From Daphnia pulex (lineage: Eukaryota > Arthropoda > Branchiopoda > Diplostraca > Daphniidae): 64,000 nt of DNA. The notes beneath the pieces were generated by a model that had not been told where the DNA came from, did no database searches, and saw nothing but the letters and a program-made list of their open reading frames with translations. Positions 44,955 through 55,703 of this stretch are shown here, in pieces. The stretch spans positions 8,423,001 through 8,487,000 of the forward strand of contig NC_060026.1 in assembly GCF_021134715.1 (NCBI RefSeq). The letters run 5' to 3'. Position 1 is the stretch's first letter. Every line of letters begins with the position of its first letter. Position numbers and translations under genes: made by a program.

Positions 44955-45236
44955 TTGATTTTCGATGTAATTACTATCGTTATATTTTGGGAACTACGGT
45001 GTCTTTTATAAAGGAATAGATCCTGATGGTAAGATTGATTATCACACGAACACATTTAGTCTTTTGAAAGAGTCAGTCAGATTAGTCAGGTTATTTTTTT
45101 ATATTTCCTTGGATCTTTTGATCGCCACAAGCCTTGATTTCCGTAATGAAAGCTAACAAGCTTAGGCATGATAGTCGGCTACAATAGATGGGTTGTCGTC
45201 GTGCAATTTGTATCAAGAAGTATACGTGAGGGAAAA

Positions 45237-45307
45237 GCATCGATGGTTCAGTGATAAAATGCTCACCTACCACGCGGGCGGCCCGGGTTCAATTCCCGGT
45301 TGATGCA
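45237..45307 (+). tRNA. tRNA-Gly (ACC), degenerate
   Basis: The loop is CTACCAC, so the anticodon is ACC (glycine GGT codons). There is an A-C mismatch in the anticodon stem, GTGATAAAA in the D arm and TTCAATT in the T loop. Several changes affect both promoter boxes, so it is likely decaying. Confidence 0.68.
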
Positions 45308-45883
45308 TTTTAATCACCATTGCCCAAGACAGATTGGTAGAATCTACTCTATTGAGTTTAGTTTGCTGATATTCTTGCGCAGTACCTATAAGGACGGTAC
45401 TTAGTGGTTAGTGGTGGTTGAAGCAATCTCTTTAAGCGGACTCTTTTTTGTTTGCCAGATTGGTTTAGATTACTTAATCTTCCTTTGATCATACCAATTG
45501 GCGAATAAACCATTTGTAGGACAGAGAGGTACAAGTTATATCCATCGCCAGACTCTGTGTTTGTATCGTGGAAACCCAAGATGGTTATCGGTTCAAACTC
45601 GTCGTGTTCCAACTGCTGTGGTAATCGAAATTCAGACTCAAATGTTCCCCCTTTTGTAAACTCACTTGGTTCTATGCTCTCCCATTCCAAAAACTGTAGT
45701 CCCGTGTAGATCTAAAGTCACATTTTGATAAAAAGAAAAAAAAACAGCTGACTAAAATTCAAATTGAAATAGGATACATGTGTGTTGAGATAACAAGATA
45801 TAGAAACAATGGTGATTAATGTTATTTGAACGTTGTATCCGTTTTAAAAGCCTAAACATACCTTCACAAGAAATATTTTTGCT

Positions 45884-45955
45884 TGATCTCGACGTGATTT
45901 GTACACGCATCCTCCTGATCTGGAGTCAGACGCGCTACCGTTGCGCCGCGAAATC
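45884..45955 (-). tRNA. tRNA-Trp (CCA), divergent copy
   Basis: Like 43,883, plus TACAAAT in the T loop (T55 lost), which weakens the B box. Confidence 0.76.
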
Positions 45956-46237
45956 TGGATTTTCGATGTAATTACTATCGTTATATTTTGGGAACTACGG
46001 TGTCTTTTATAAAGGAATAGATCCTGATGGTAAGATTGATTATCACACGAACACATTTAGTCTTTTGAAAGAGTCAGTCAGATTAGTCAGGTTATTTTTT
46101 TATATTTCCTTGGATCTTTTGATCGCCACAAGCCTTGATTTCCGTAATGAAAGCTAACAAGCTTAGGCATGATAGTCGGCTACAATAGATGGGTTGTCGT
46201 CGTGCAATTTGTATCAAGAAGTATACGTGAAGGGCAA

Positions 46238-46307
46238 GCATCGATGGTTCAGTGGTAGAATGCTCGCCTGCCACGCGGGCGGCCGGGTTCGATTCCCGGT
46301 CGATGCA
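46238..46307 (+). tRNA. tRNA-Gly (GCC), short variable loop
   Basis: 70-nt form, stems intact. Downstream reads GCATTTAAATC, so the TTTT run is reduced to TTT. Confidence 0.86.
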
Positions 46308-46883
46308 TTTAAATCACCATTGCCCAAGACAGATTGGTAGAATTTACTCTATTGAGTTTAGTTTGCTGATATTCTTGCGCAGTACGTATAAGGACGGTAC
46401 TTAGTGGTTAGTGGTGGTTGAAGCAATCTCTTTAAGCGGACTCTTTTTTGTTTGCCAGATTGGTTTAGATTACGGAATCTTCCTTTGATCATACCAATTG
46501 GCGAATAAACCATTTGTAGGACAGAGAGGTACAAGTTATATCCATCGCCAGACTCTGTGTTTGTATCGTGGAAACCCAAGATAGTTATCGGTTCAAACTC
46601 GTCGTGTTCCAACTGCTGTGGTAATCGACATTCAGACGCAAATGTTCCCCCTTTTGTAAACTCACTTGGTTCTATGCTCTCCCATTCCAAAAACTGTAGT
46701 CCCGTGTAGATCTAAAGTCACATTTTGATAAAAAGAAAAAAAAACAGCTGACTAAGATTCAAATTGAATTAGGATACATGTGTGTTGAGATAACAAGATA
46801 TAGAAACAATGGTGATTAATGTTATTTGAACGTTGTAACCGTTTTAAAAGCCTAAACATACCTTCACAAGTAATATTTTTGCT

Positions 46884-46955
46884 TGATCTCGACGTGATTT
46901 GAACACGCAACCTCCTGATCTGGAGTCAGGCGCGCTACCGTTGCGCTATGAAATC
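46884..46955 (-). tRNA. tRNA-Trp (CCA), 5' changes
   Basis: The 5' end reads GATTTCATAGCGC, changing positions 7 and 9. The anticodon arm is consensus. Confidence 0.82.
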
Positions 46956-47237
46956 TTGATTTTCGATGTAATTACTATCGTTATATTTTGGGAACTACGG
47001 TGTCTTTTATAAAGGAATAGATTCTGATGGTAAGATTGAGTATCACACGAACACATTTAGTCTTTTGAAAGAGTCAGTCAGATTAGTCAGGTTATTTTTT
47101 TATATTTCCTTGGATCTTTTGATCGCCACAAGCCTTGATTTCCGTAATGAAAGCTAACAAGCTTAGGCATGATAGTCGGCTACAATAGATGGGTTGTCGT
47201 CGTGCAATTTGTATCAAGAAGTATACATGAGGTTTAA

Positions 47238-47308
47238 GCATCGATGGTTCAGTGGTAGAATGCTCGCCTGCCACGCGGGCGGCCCGGGTTCGATTCCCGG
47301 TCGATGCA
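47238..47308 (+). tRNA. tRNA-Gly (GCC), consensus copy
   Basis: Exact consensus in the gene. Downstream reads GCATTTGAATC (TTT only). Confidence 0.94.
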
Positions 47309-47883
47309 TTTGAATCACCATTGCCCAAGACAGATTGGTAGAATCTACTCTATTGAGTTTAGTTTGCTGATATTCTCGCGCAGTACGTATAAGGACGAAA
47401 CTTAGTGGTTAGTGGTGGTTGAAGCAATCTCTTTAAGCGGACTCTTTTTTGTTTGCCAGATTGGTTTAGATTACTTAATCTTCCTTTGATCATACTAATT
47501 GGTGACTAAACCATTTGTAGGACAGAGAGGTACAAGTTATATCCATCGCCAGACTCTGTGTTTGTATCGTGGAAACCCAAGATAGTTATCGGTTCAAACT
47601 CGTCGTGTTCCAACTGCTGTGGTAATCGACATTCAGACGCAAATGTTCCCCCTTTTGTAAACTCACTTGGTTCTATGCTCTCCCATTCCAAAAACTGTAG
47701 TCCCGTGTAGATCTAAAGTCATATTTTGATAAAAAGAAAAAAAAAAGCTGACTAAGATTCAAATTGAATTAGGATACATGTGTGTTGAGATAACAAGATA
47801 TAGAAACAATGGTGATTAATGTTATTTGAACGTTGTAACCGTTTTAAAAGCCTAAACATACCTTCACAAGAAATATTTTTGCT

Positions 47884-47955
47884 TGATCTCGACGTGATTT
47901 GAACACGCAACCTCCTGATCTGGAGTCAGGCGCGCTACCGTTGCGCCATGAAATT
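47884..47955 (-). tRNA. tRNA-Trp (CCA), acceptor changes
   Basis: The 5' end is AATTTCATGG: the first and seventh acceptor pairs are lost. The anticodon arm is consensus. Confidence 0.78.
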
Positions 47956-48237
47956 TTGATTTTCGATGTTATTACTATCGTTATATTTTGGGAACTACGG
48001 TGTCTTTTATAAAGGAATAGATTCTGATGGTAAGATTGATTATCACACGAACACATTTAGTCTTTTGAAAGAGTCAGTCAGATTAGTCAGGTAATTTTTT
48101 TATATTTCCTTGGATCTTTTGATCGCAACAAGCCTTGATTTCCGTAATGAAAGCTAACAAGCTTAGGCATGATAGTCGGCTACAATAGATGGGTTGTCGT
48201 CGTGCAATTTGTATCAAGAAGTATACATGAGGGGCAA

Positions 48238-48308
48238 GCATCGATGGTTTAGTGGTAGAATGCTCGCCTGCCACGCGGGCGGCCCGGGTTCGATTTCCGG
48301 TCGATGCA
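48238..48308 (+). tRNA. tRNA-Gly (GCC), two changes
   Basis: GGTTTAG in the D arm and a T-stem mismatch (TTCCGG after the T loop). The anticodon arm is consensus. Confidence 0.84.
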
Positions 48309-48885
48309 TTTTAATCACCATTGCCCAAGACAGATTGGTAGAATCTACTTTATTGAGTTTAGTTTGCTTATATTCTCGCGCAATACGTATAAGGACGAAA
48401 CTTAGTGGTTAGTGGTGGTTGAAGCAATCTCTTTAAGCGGACTCTTTTTTGTTTGCCAGATTGGTTTAGATTACTTAATCTTCCTTTGATCATACCAATT
48501 GGTGAATAAACCATTTGTAGGACAGAGAGGTACAAGTTATATCCATCGCCAGACTCTGTGTTTGTATCGTGGAAACCCAAGATAGTTATCGGTTCAAACT
48601 CATCGTGTTCCAACTGCTGTGGTAATCGACATTCAGACGCAAATGTTCCCCCTTTTGTAAACTCACTTGGTTCTATGCTCTCCCATTCCAAAAACTGTAG
48701 TCCCGTGTAGATCTAAAGTCACATTTTGATAAAAAGAAAAAAAAACAGCTGACTAAGATTCAAATTGAATTAGAAAACATGTGTGTTGAGATAACAAGAT
48801 ATAGAAACAATGGTGATTAATGTTATTTGAACGTTGTATCCGTTATTTAAGCACAAAGATACCTTCATAAGAGATATTTTTTTCT

Positions 48886-48957
48886 TGATCTCGACGTGAT
48901 TTGAACACGCAACCTTCTGATCTGGAGTCAGGAGCGCTACCACTGCGCCACGAAATC
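48886..48957 (-). tRNA. tRNA-Trp (CCA), edge unit
   Basis: The most divergent intact Trp copy: D loop AGTGGTA, TCAGA in the anticodon stem, and T at position 26. Its 3' flank (GCACAAAGATACCT) matches the pseudogene unit at 15.8 kb rather than its neighbours. As the array edge it may preserve an older sequence. Confidence 0.85.
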
Positions 48958-49240
48958 TTAATTTTCGATGTAATTACTATCGTTACATTTTGGGAACTAC
49001 GGTGTCTTTTATAAAGGAATAGATTATGATGGTAAGATTGATTATCACACGAACACATTTAGTCTTTTGAAAGAGTCAGTCAGATTAGTCAGGTTATTTT
49101 TTTTATATTTCTGTGGATCTTTTGATCGCCACAAGCCTTGATTTGCGTAATGAAAGCTAACAAGCTTAGGCATGATAGTTGGCTACAATAGATGGGATGT
49201 CGTCGTTCAATTTGTATCAAGAAGTATACTTGAGGGACAA

Positions 49241-49311
49241 GCATCGATGGTTCAGTGGTAGAATGCTCGCCTGCCACGCGGGCGGCCCGGGTTCGATTCC
49301 CGGTCAATGCA
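49241..49311 (+). tRNA. tRNA-Gly (GCC), last copy
   Basis: Consensus except TCAATGC in the acceptor strand (one mismatch). The unit after it is cut off near 49,571. Confidence 0.88.
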
Positions 49312-50345
49312 TTTTAATCACCATTGCCCACGACTCATTGGTAGAATCTAATCTATTGAGTTTAGTTTGCTGATATTCTTGCGCAGTTCGCGTAAAGACG
49401 GTACTTAGTGGTTAGTGGTGGTTGAAGCAATCTCTTTAAGCGGACTCTTTTTTAATTGCCAGATTGGTTTAGATTACTTCATCTTCCTTTGATCATACCA
49501 ATTGGCGAATAAACCATTTGTAGGACAGAGAGGTACAAGTTATATCCATCGCCAGACTGTGTGTTTGTATCGAGGAAACGAAATGGAAACCCGAACAATG
49601 GGTTCCAGAGGAGCAGAAGTGAAGAAAACTTTCAGAGCAAGAACAACTACTAAAGGAAAACTTAAAAACATCAAAGAAAGTATCATGTAAATACACAATA
49701 TTCATAAATACAAGTTATTCCACGTAGAAATCGGAATAGATAATTAGTAGACACTGGCGCACTGGCGTGCAATGTCCTAATATTTTTCCTCTAGTTTACC
49801 AAAAATATAGTTACAAATGAAGTAGAATGTCAAGACGAAAAACTTCATAGTATTTGTGTACGGGAAATGAAAATTTCAAGATTATATGAGATACCGATCA
49901 GTGTAGATTCGAAAACAAACACAATCAAACAACAATTTACGTGATACCAAATCTAACAAAAACGTGTTTATTAGGAATGGACTTTATCAAAACAAATTCT
50001 GTTATATTAAAAGGTATAGCTAGAAAACTTTCATACATTATAAACAAGAAAATAATTCTAATTGAAAGATGAATTTTAAAAAATATACAGTATAAATTAA
50101 CGCTGAAAGGTGTAAAAAAAATCAGTATATGAAGAAGCCGACCCATTTACAATAGAAGATACAAGTCTCAAGATACACAGAGAAAAAAACTAAACTGATA
50201 ACGCCCACATATCGCTTCTATCCACCTTGCTAAAAAGAAAGGAGGAGGACACCGATTTTGTATGGATTTTTGCCAATTAAATTCGTTAACGACAAAAGAT
50301 AAATTCCACTTCCAAGAATTGACGACACGATAAACTACTAGTATT

Positions 50346-52240
50346 GATCACAATTTTTCTCAACACTCGACCTGATAAGAATCCAGATTTCAATAGTTAT
50401 TTCATCAAAATAGTTATTTTCATGAAGTTTATTCTTTATCAGTTTGGATAAGTTCGTTGACTTTGTTTTCTGGATCAATGAAATTACGACGTCAGTCAGC
50501 AGTAGTCAGTGTGGGAAACAGAGTTGACCTTGAAATGATTCAGCAGATTTTTGGACAAAATTAAATCCATTGTGCAAGTTATTAGCATTTACAAGGACAA
50601 AAAGAAATCTAGTACATTCTTCAGAAGGCCTACCCTTTTGTGACGGCAGTCTCTGCTGGAGGTGTTTTCATAGTTATATCGATTTATTCAAAGTGTTCTG
50701 CTGTTTTGGTGGACTGTTTTAAATTCAAATCGTAAAAATATGAACAATTTTTGACATCTGAATGAAATACAACAATGATGCAATGAAATCATTGCAACTG
50801 GGATGAGGCAAAGCCTTCGATTCAATTGATATTGATTTGGTTTTAGCACATTGATTACATATCTACCATTGATTACGATATTTAGTTTGAATGTCTTGTT
50901 TTTTAATTGAATAATGTCAGAAAGAGAAAGGCTGTGCCAGTATTTAAATTATTTTGTTATTTTTCACAGAAAAGTGTTTTAATGAAGCCAAGATCTTGTG
51001 CCATAGTTTCCACCCCTTTTTTTATTTTGTCGTCATTCAGGGCTTGCAACAAACAAAACACGACAAAAAGAAAGAAAACTCGTGTGCCAATTTCCAGTTT
51101 TCAGCAGATTTTTTTATGCACAGGCGGACATTTGTGATTTTGTGTTTGAAAAGGTAAAAGAGTTCAGTCCAGATTTTTCTTCTATGCAATTTGTTTTATT
51201 TCCATGCCTTTGCATAGCTTTCCATTTCATCTAATGTTAAATTTTTTTTAAGGAATGGCTTTTATCACTGAAGAGTCAGATAAAGAATGTTATCAACAAA
51301 TAGCAAACTTAGCCCTTCTTATGGCCGAAGGAATATTTGGAGTTGTGGTTATTGGTGTCGGAAGATCATACTCTGGCCTCTAATGCAGTTCTACTTACGA
51401 GAGCGTTGGAATAGGACTTCCAACGGTAAGTCTCCCCATTTTTTGTTTTAAATTTTAAAAAAATGCTTAAATTTTTTATTTTTTCCTTAAGTAGGGTCAC
51501 ATGATGACACAAAATCGTCTACCAGTCGTCCACTTGATGAGGATGAGTCCCCTGACGATCCCAGTCCTCCGGACGCGGCTGCTACTGCTAAAGGTTGTGA
51601 CCGCTGTCGCTACCACAGTCACACTACTGAAGCATCCGTGCCAGCCACAAACCAATTAACACCAAGAAACTCTCGGCGAGATCATCATTACGAAGAAAAC
51701 AGCCCTCACTACAAGGCCAATAGTGTGTCGGGAGAAGGTCGATTGACGACCAATTTCCGTCAATGGATCTCGCGCCGCAGGTGCAGGAGGATAATTCACA
51801 ATGGGGCAAGAAAATTATTGCCTTCCTAATCCCCCCCTCTCCGAAAAAATTGATTTTCAATTCAAAATTTGATTGATTGATGGTTTTTCTTGAAGTAGCC
51901 GAAAAAATCCGGAATCAACAAGAACAACTGGCCGGCAGTCATTGCTAAAAATTTGTCGTTAATGGATCAGCAAGAAGGATTCTAGAAGAGAAATCCGATT
52001 CTCTTCTTGGCAAATTCCTCCTAAATTCTCTTCGTCTCTCTTCTTTAATCCAGATACGTTCCACTATCCTAATACTATGTAAATTGAATTCATTTCAAAT
52101 ACAATTCAATATTCGCTGTTTCAAGGTGCCGAACAACTGCAGAAACAACATGAGTCATCAGTCGTTTCGTCTAACCTAACTTACTTTAGCTATGCTAAAA
52201 ATTCGTCCAGTTTGTCGTTAATGGATCCCCAATAAGCAGT
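50346..52240. other. Unrelated 1.9-kb DNA inside the gypsy fossil
   Basis: AT-rich sequence separating the two reverse transcriptase blocks. It holds exon-like stretches on the plus strand (see 51,253-51,829). Near its right end a short direct repeat ends GTCGTTAATGGATC (around 51,945-51,970 and 52,190-52,226). No inverted ends were found, so the type of insertion is unknown. Confidence 0.45.
51253..51829 (+). other. Two exon-like blocks, gene unknown
   Basis: The first block starts near 51,255 with ATG and 43 codons (MAFITEESDKECYQQIANLA and onward) before a stop, and a donor-like ACG/GTAAGT lies at about 51,424. The second follows CCTTAAGTAG and is open for about 110 codons (51,497-51,829), ending at TAA. 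It is much more GC-rich than its surroundings and reads acidic, then Ser/Pro-rich, then Arg-rich (WISRRRCRRIIHNGARKLL). A second frame is also open for about 50 codons, so the coding call is weak. I do not recognise a family. Confidence 0.3.
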
Positions 52241-52582
52241 CCTAATACCAGACTTGAAATATCAATTTGCTTGATAATCTGGACCACATTCTCAGAATCG
52301 ATATCTTCTGATCTGGAAGCGGGTATTGGCAAATTGAGATCGAAAAAGCTAGACGACAAACCTAAAACAGCCTTCTCAACAGAAAAGATGGATATTATTA
52401 ATTTAATAGAATGCCATTCGGTCTAACAAACGCACCTGCTACTTTCCAGCGTTTTATTAAAGAAATCTTAAAATCAGTAATTAGGAAATTTGCGTTAGTA
52501 ATACCTTGACGATGTAATCATATATCCAACCACTATAGAGATCTGAAGCATGTTAAACATATAGACCAAGTATTAGCAGGGT

Positions 52583-53727
52583 GTCCTCTCATAACATGTC
52601 TCGCTTTTTCAAGAGTTTCAGACTAAAAATATGAATTCCCTGACTTTGGCTAACGCAGAATATCACAAAATAATTAAGTGACTAGCAATTTCTGTATTGC
52701 ATTTTTAAAACATGAACTTAACTAGGTTAAAGGGTCTTTATTTCCACTTTAATTTTAAATGAGACAGGTGACTCGATTAGTTTTGGGATGACTCGAGAAG
52801 GCTGAAATAAAATCTACATGTGCGATATCTGCGTTTCAAGTAGTCTTCTTTCCATTGATAATTGTTCCAAGTCTAGCTCCGTGAATTTCTTTTCTTTTTT
52901 ATTTCTTTTAACTTCGCAACCAACGACTTTCTTTTCCGCTATTTTGTAGAATAACTGGCCTCTTGCCTCTTCTTGTTCTCTTCAAAAGCCTACCGATAGT
53001 GGAAAGTAGACATGCCGTCATCATCTTCTTTGAAACCGGAACGTCCAGTACTCTACCATAAAAATTGGTGGTTTCGCTAATTCTTCGTAGATTGACAAGG
53101 GGCTCTTCCTGAAGATTTTAAAAGAGAAAAGTTTCCTTGACAGAAAAAAAAAACAACTTTCGACTTGAGCCCGCCCGTGGCTATATCAAGTGGTCGTAAT
53201 CCATTGTTGGATTAAGATTTTTCGGTAACAAAACACTTTGCAGGTATGTGGATTTACGATCTAGTGGTTAACTTGGTGATTTTTGGACCATCTTGACAAT
53301 AAGTGGTCGTAATCCAATCTTGTCCTTTTTTGGACCGTTGGGAATGCTGTTAGTAGAAAACCGAAAGAGGTGTAAGTTAACTAAATGTCAAGATTTCGTT
53401 TGGCTCATGGCTTATATTGTTTTATTACTCTTGATTGTTGGGCTTTTTTTAGGCATGGACACCAATCACAATTTTAAACTAGGAACAAGGCTGGTCCAGT
53501 GAAGATTTTGTGAGCAAGGTCCACGGTACACATCAAAGTAGGCGAAATAAAATCGTCGGACGAAGGTATAGTCTTAAATAATGCTAAGTTGCAATAATGG
53601 CAACTGTTCAGCAACACAGAAGAAAAGTAAGTTTGATCCACAAGATTATTTGGAAGAACAGGGAATATTAATCAAATACAAATATAAAATGTACAAATAA
53701 CAAAGCAATAATTACAGCAGTATCGCA
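52583..53727. other. AT-rich sequence, no gene seen
   Basis: No supported gene. A short direct repeat, AAGTGGTCGTAATCCA, occurs at about 53,185-53,205 and 53,301-53,318. The 69-codon frame between 53,293 and 53,502 looks like chance. Confidence 0.5.
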
Positions 53728-53976
53728 CTACATTTTGCAACCCATAATACAGGGTCTACACTGCAATTTCATATTTGTAGTTGTTGAAAAAATTGCGAAA
53801 AAATGATTGCAAGCCGGAAGTCCCAAAAAGGCTGGTTGACCCGGTTCATTCACAATGACAAATCTGAGTGCATAAGTAACTCCTTTTCGCACCACCCGGC
53901 CTCTGTAAACTCCAAGTACGTCTAAATATCCACGCACCGCCGGCCGATAACGCAGCAAAAGCAGGAGCGGCCCCAT
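53728..53976 (-). mobile_element. Ty3/gypsy protease-region fossil
   Basis: The minus-strand reading of about 80 residues has YLDVLGVYRGRV, then YALRFVIVNE, then FLGLPACNHF. This is the pattern of the protease end in gypsy-type polyproteins, where LLGLPxC-like motifs are typical. It is only a short piece, with no LTRs or neighbouring domains, hence a fossil. Its start overlaps the 393-bp tandem repeat. Confidence 0.6.
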
Positions 53977-54757
53977 TCTTGGTTTGGTTGCTATTTGTTT
54001 AGTTGCCTCGTCATTCGGCTAAGGCAAAGATTATCTACGCTAGGGTCCCCTCTTGTCATCCGCCGGATTTCGAATTCCTCCGTTCTTACCAAAGGAAATT
54101 GACAACTTTCTCCAAGTTTCAAGCTTCGAGCTTCTTTTCTTCTTTCAAAATATCATGCTTTGCACTGCAAACATTTCCTTCGATTCCTTCATTCACGACC
54201 TTCATATCATTCGCATGAATTGCTGTCACCTTCGATCAAACGTCACGTCCCATGACATGGGGTCCGGTGAGCCAACCGGTCCAACCACCCGGCCTCTGTA
54301 AACTCCAAGTACGTCTAAATATCCACGCACCGCCGGCCGATAACGCAGCAAAAGCAGGAGCGGCCCTATTCTTGGTTTGGTTGCTATTTTTTTAGTTGCC
54401 TCGTCATTCGGCTAAGGCAAAGATTATCTACGTTACGGTCCCCTCTTGTCATCCGCCCGATTTCGAATTCCTCCGTTCTTACCAAAGGAAATTGACAACT
54501 TTCTCCAAGTTTCAAGCTTCAAGCTTCTTTTTTTCTTTCAAAATATCATGCTTTGCACTGCAAACATTTCCTTCGATTCCTTCATTCACGACCTTCATAT
54601 CATTCGCATGAATTGCTGTCACCTTCGATCAAACGTCACGTCCCATGACATGGGGTCCGGTGAGCCAACCGGTTCAACCACCCGGCCTCTGTAAACTCCA
54701 AGTACGTCTAGATATCCACGCACCGCCAGACGATAACGCAGCAAAAGCAGGAGCGGC
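53891..54757. repeat. 393-bp tandem repeat, 2.2 copies
   Basis: Copies at 53,891-54,283 and 54,284-54,676, and a partial third at 54,677-54,757. Each starts ACCACCCGGCCTCTGTAAAC. Copies differ by few bases. Part of each copy derives from the gypsy protease-region fossil. The plus-strand open frames inside (71 and 82 codons) are duplicated with it and are probably not genes. Confidence 0.93.
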
Positions 54758-55183
54758 CTGCTTGTAGCTTCTTATAGCTGCTCTGGCTTCAGGAGCGCAA
54801 CCAGCTCCGGCAGCGATTGACTTGAAAAGTCTGCAGGAATTATTGAAGAAGTTGAATAAAAAAGGAACTCACGTTGAGATGGAGACGGAGTTTTAGAAGT
54901 CACCTCGCCTGTTTTAAGACTTGCAATAGTCTATGCCAAACTAGTAAGTATTAAGTTTATAAATTCTAAAAATATAATTATTAATTTTATTTTCCTCAGA
55001 GGATCCAGCCGTGGAGAACGCCCAATATATCAAAAGAACCATGCCTTTGGTATGTTTACTGTCATTTCGTTTTTTTATGCCATTTTCTCGTCCCACTAAC
55101 CCCTAGCCTTGTTTTTGTTGTTAGTTGTTGTTACAAACTATAAGTTAAAAAAGTCTTTTTAAAGGAGAAAGGGCCAAGTAAAC
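54758..55183. other. Short unassigned stretch
   Basis: A small GC-richer block (54,758-54,890) reads ALASGAQPAPAAIDLKSLQE and onward in one frame for about 35 codons before a stop. It resembles a protein remnant but I cannot name it. The rest is AT-rich with no feature seen. Confidence 0.35.
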
Positions 55184-55703
55184 TAGGGTAAAACAGCGAA
55201 CTGGGACAGCGTTTTTCCTAATAGACTTTCTTATGGCATTTACGTGTATCGACGAAATGCGAATTATGGGACAAAACGTGTATTCATGGGACAAAAAATG
55301 CTAATTGGGACAGACTTATTTTTAAAAACTAATTATTTCATTCGACGCAGAATTTTTTTCTGAATCGAATTGCTTAAGACACTAAGTATGGTGCAATAGA
55401 AAAATATTAAGATATTCTGATTTAAAAAATCAAAATATTGAGCTGTCAAAAAGTTTTTCAGTCTGCTAAACAATTTCGATCGTGTTTCAAAACTGTTCAA
55501 CAGCACAAAAATATGATTTTGAAAATCTCATGAACTTATTAGCTTAATGTAAAAGGTATAACATACGATTAACAAAATAAAAAACTTAACTAAATGCTGT
55601 TGTTCATTTATCTAGAAATTCGATTGGGAAGATGGACGTCCGTGTTGCGAATGTCCCAAACTTACGCAAAAGAAGGTTTAGATTTACCTAAAGTTTCGTT
55701 AAT

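Larger units (their letters stand above)
25103..49571. repeat. tRNA array block 3 (about 24 units)
   Basis: Longest uninterrupted run. Gly-to-Gly spacing is 1000-1006 bp except at 30,166 (MITE inside the unit) and at 41,385 (deletion). Longer duplicated blocks are visible: 28,163 and 29,165 match 35,380 and 36,381; 33,379 matches 38,382; 26,156 matches 32,377; the Trp genes at 43,883 and 45,884 match. The last unit stops inside the exon-like stretch near 49,571, where a Ty3/gypsy fossil begins. Confidence 0.92.
49572..52582 (+). mobile_element. Ty3/gypsy LTR retrotransposon fossil, split by an insertion
   Basis: This begins exactly where the last array unit stops. Recognisable parts in order: a retroviral-type aspartic protease region (about 49,735-49,990, with VDTGA and LLGMDF-type motifs), the first part of reverse transcriptase (about 50,215-50,345), then 1.9 kb of unrelated DNA, then the next reverse transcriptase part (about 52,240-52,582, with a PFGLTNAPATFQ-type motif). 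No LTRs were found. It is heavily broken, with many disruptions, and looks old. Confidence 0.75.

Noticed and set aside
25103-49571. CRISPR-like regular repeat
   Set aside because: Units are about 1 kb, homogeneous along their whole length and contain tRNA genes; there are no short repeats with unique spacers.
54003-54694. Duplicated 71- and 82-codon ORFs
   Set aside because: Both are inside the 393-bp tandem repeat in two overlapping frames, so duplication and not selection explains them.
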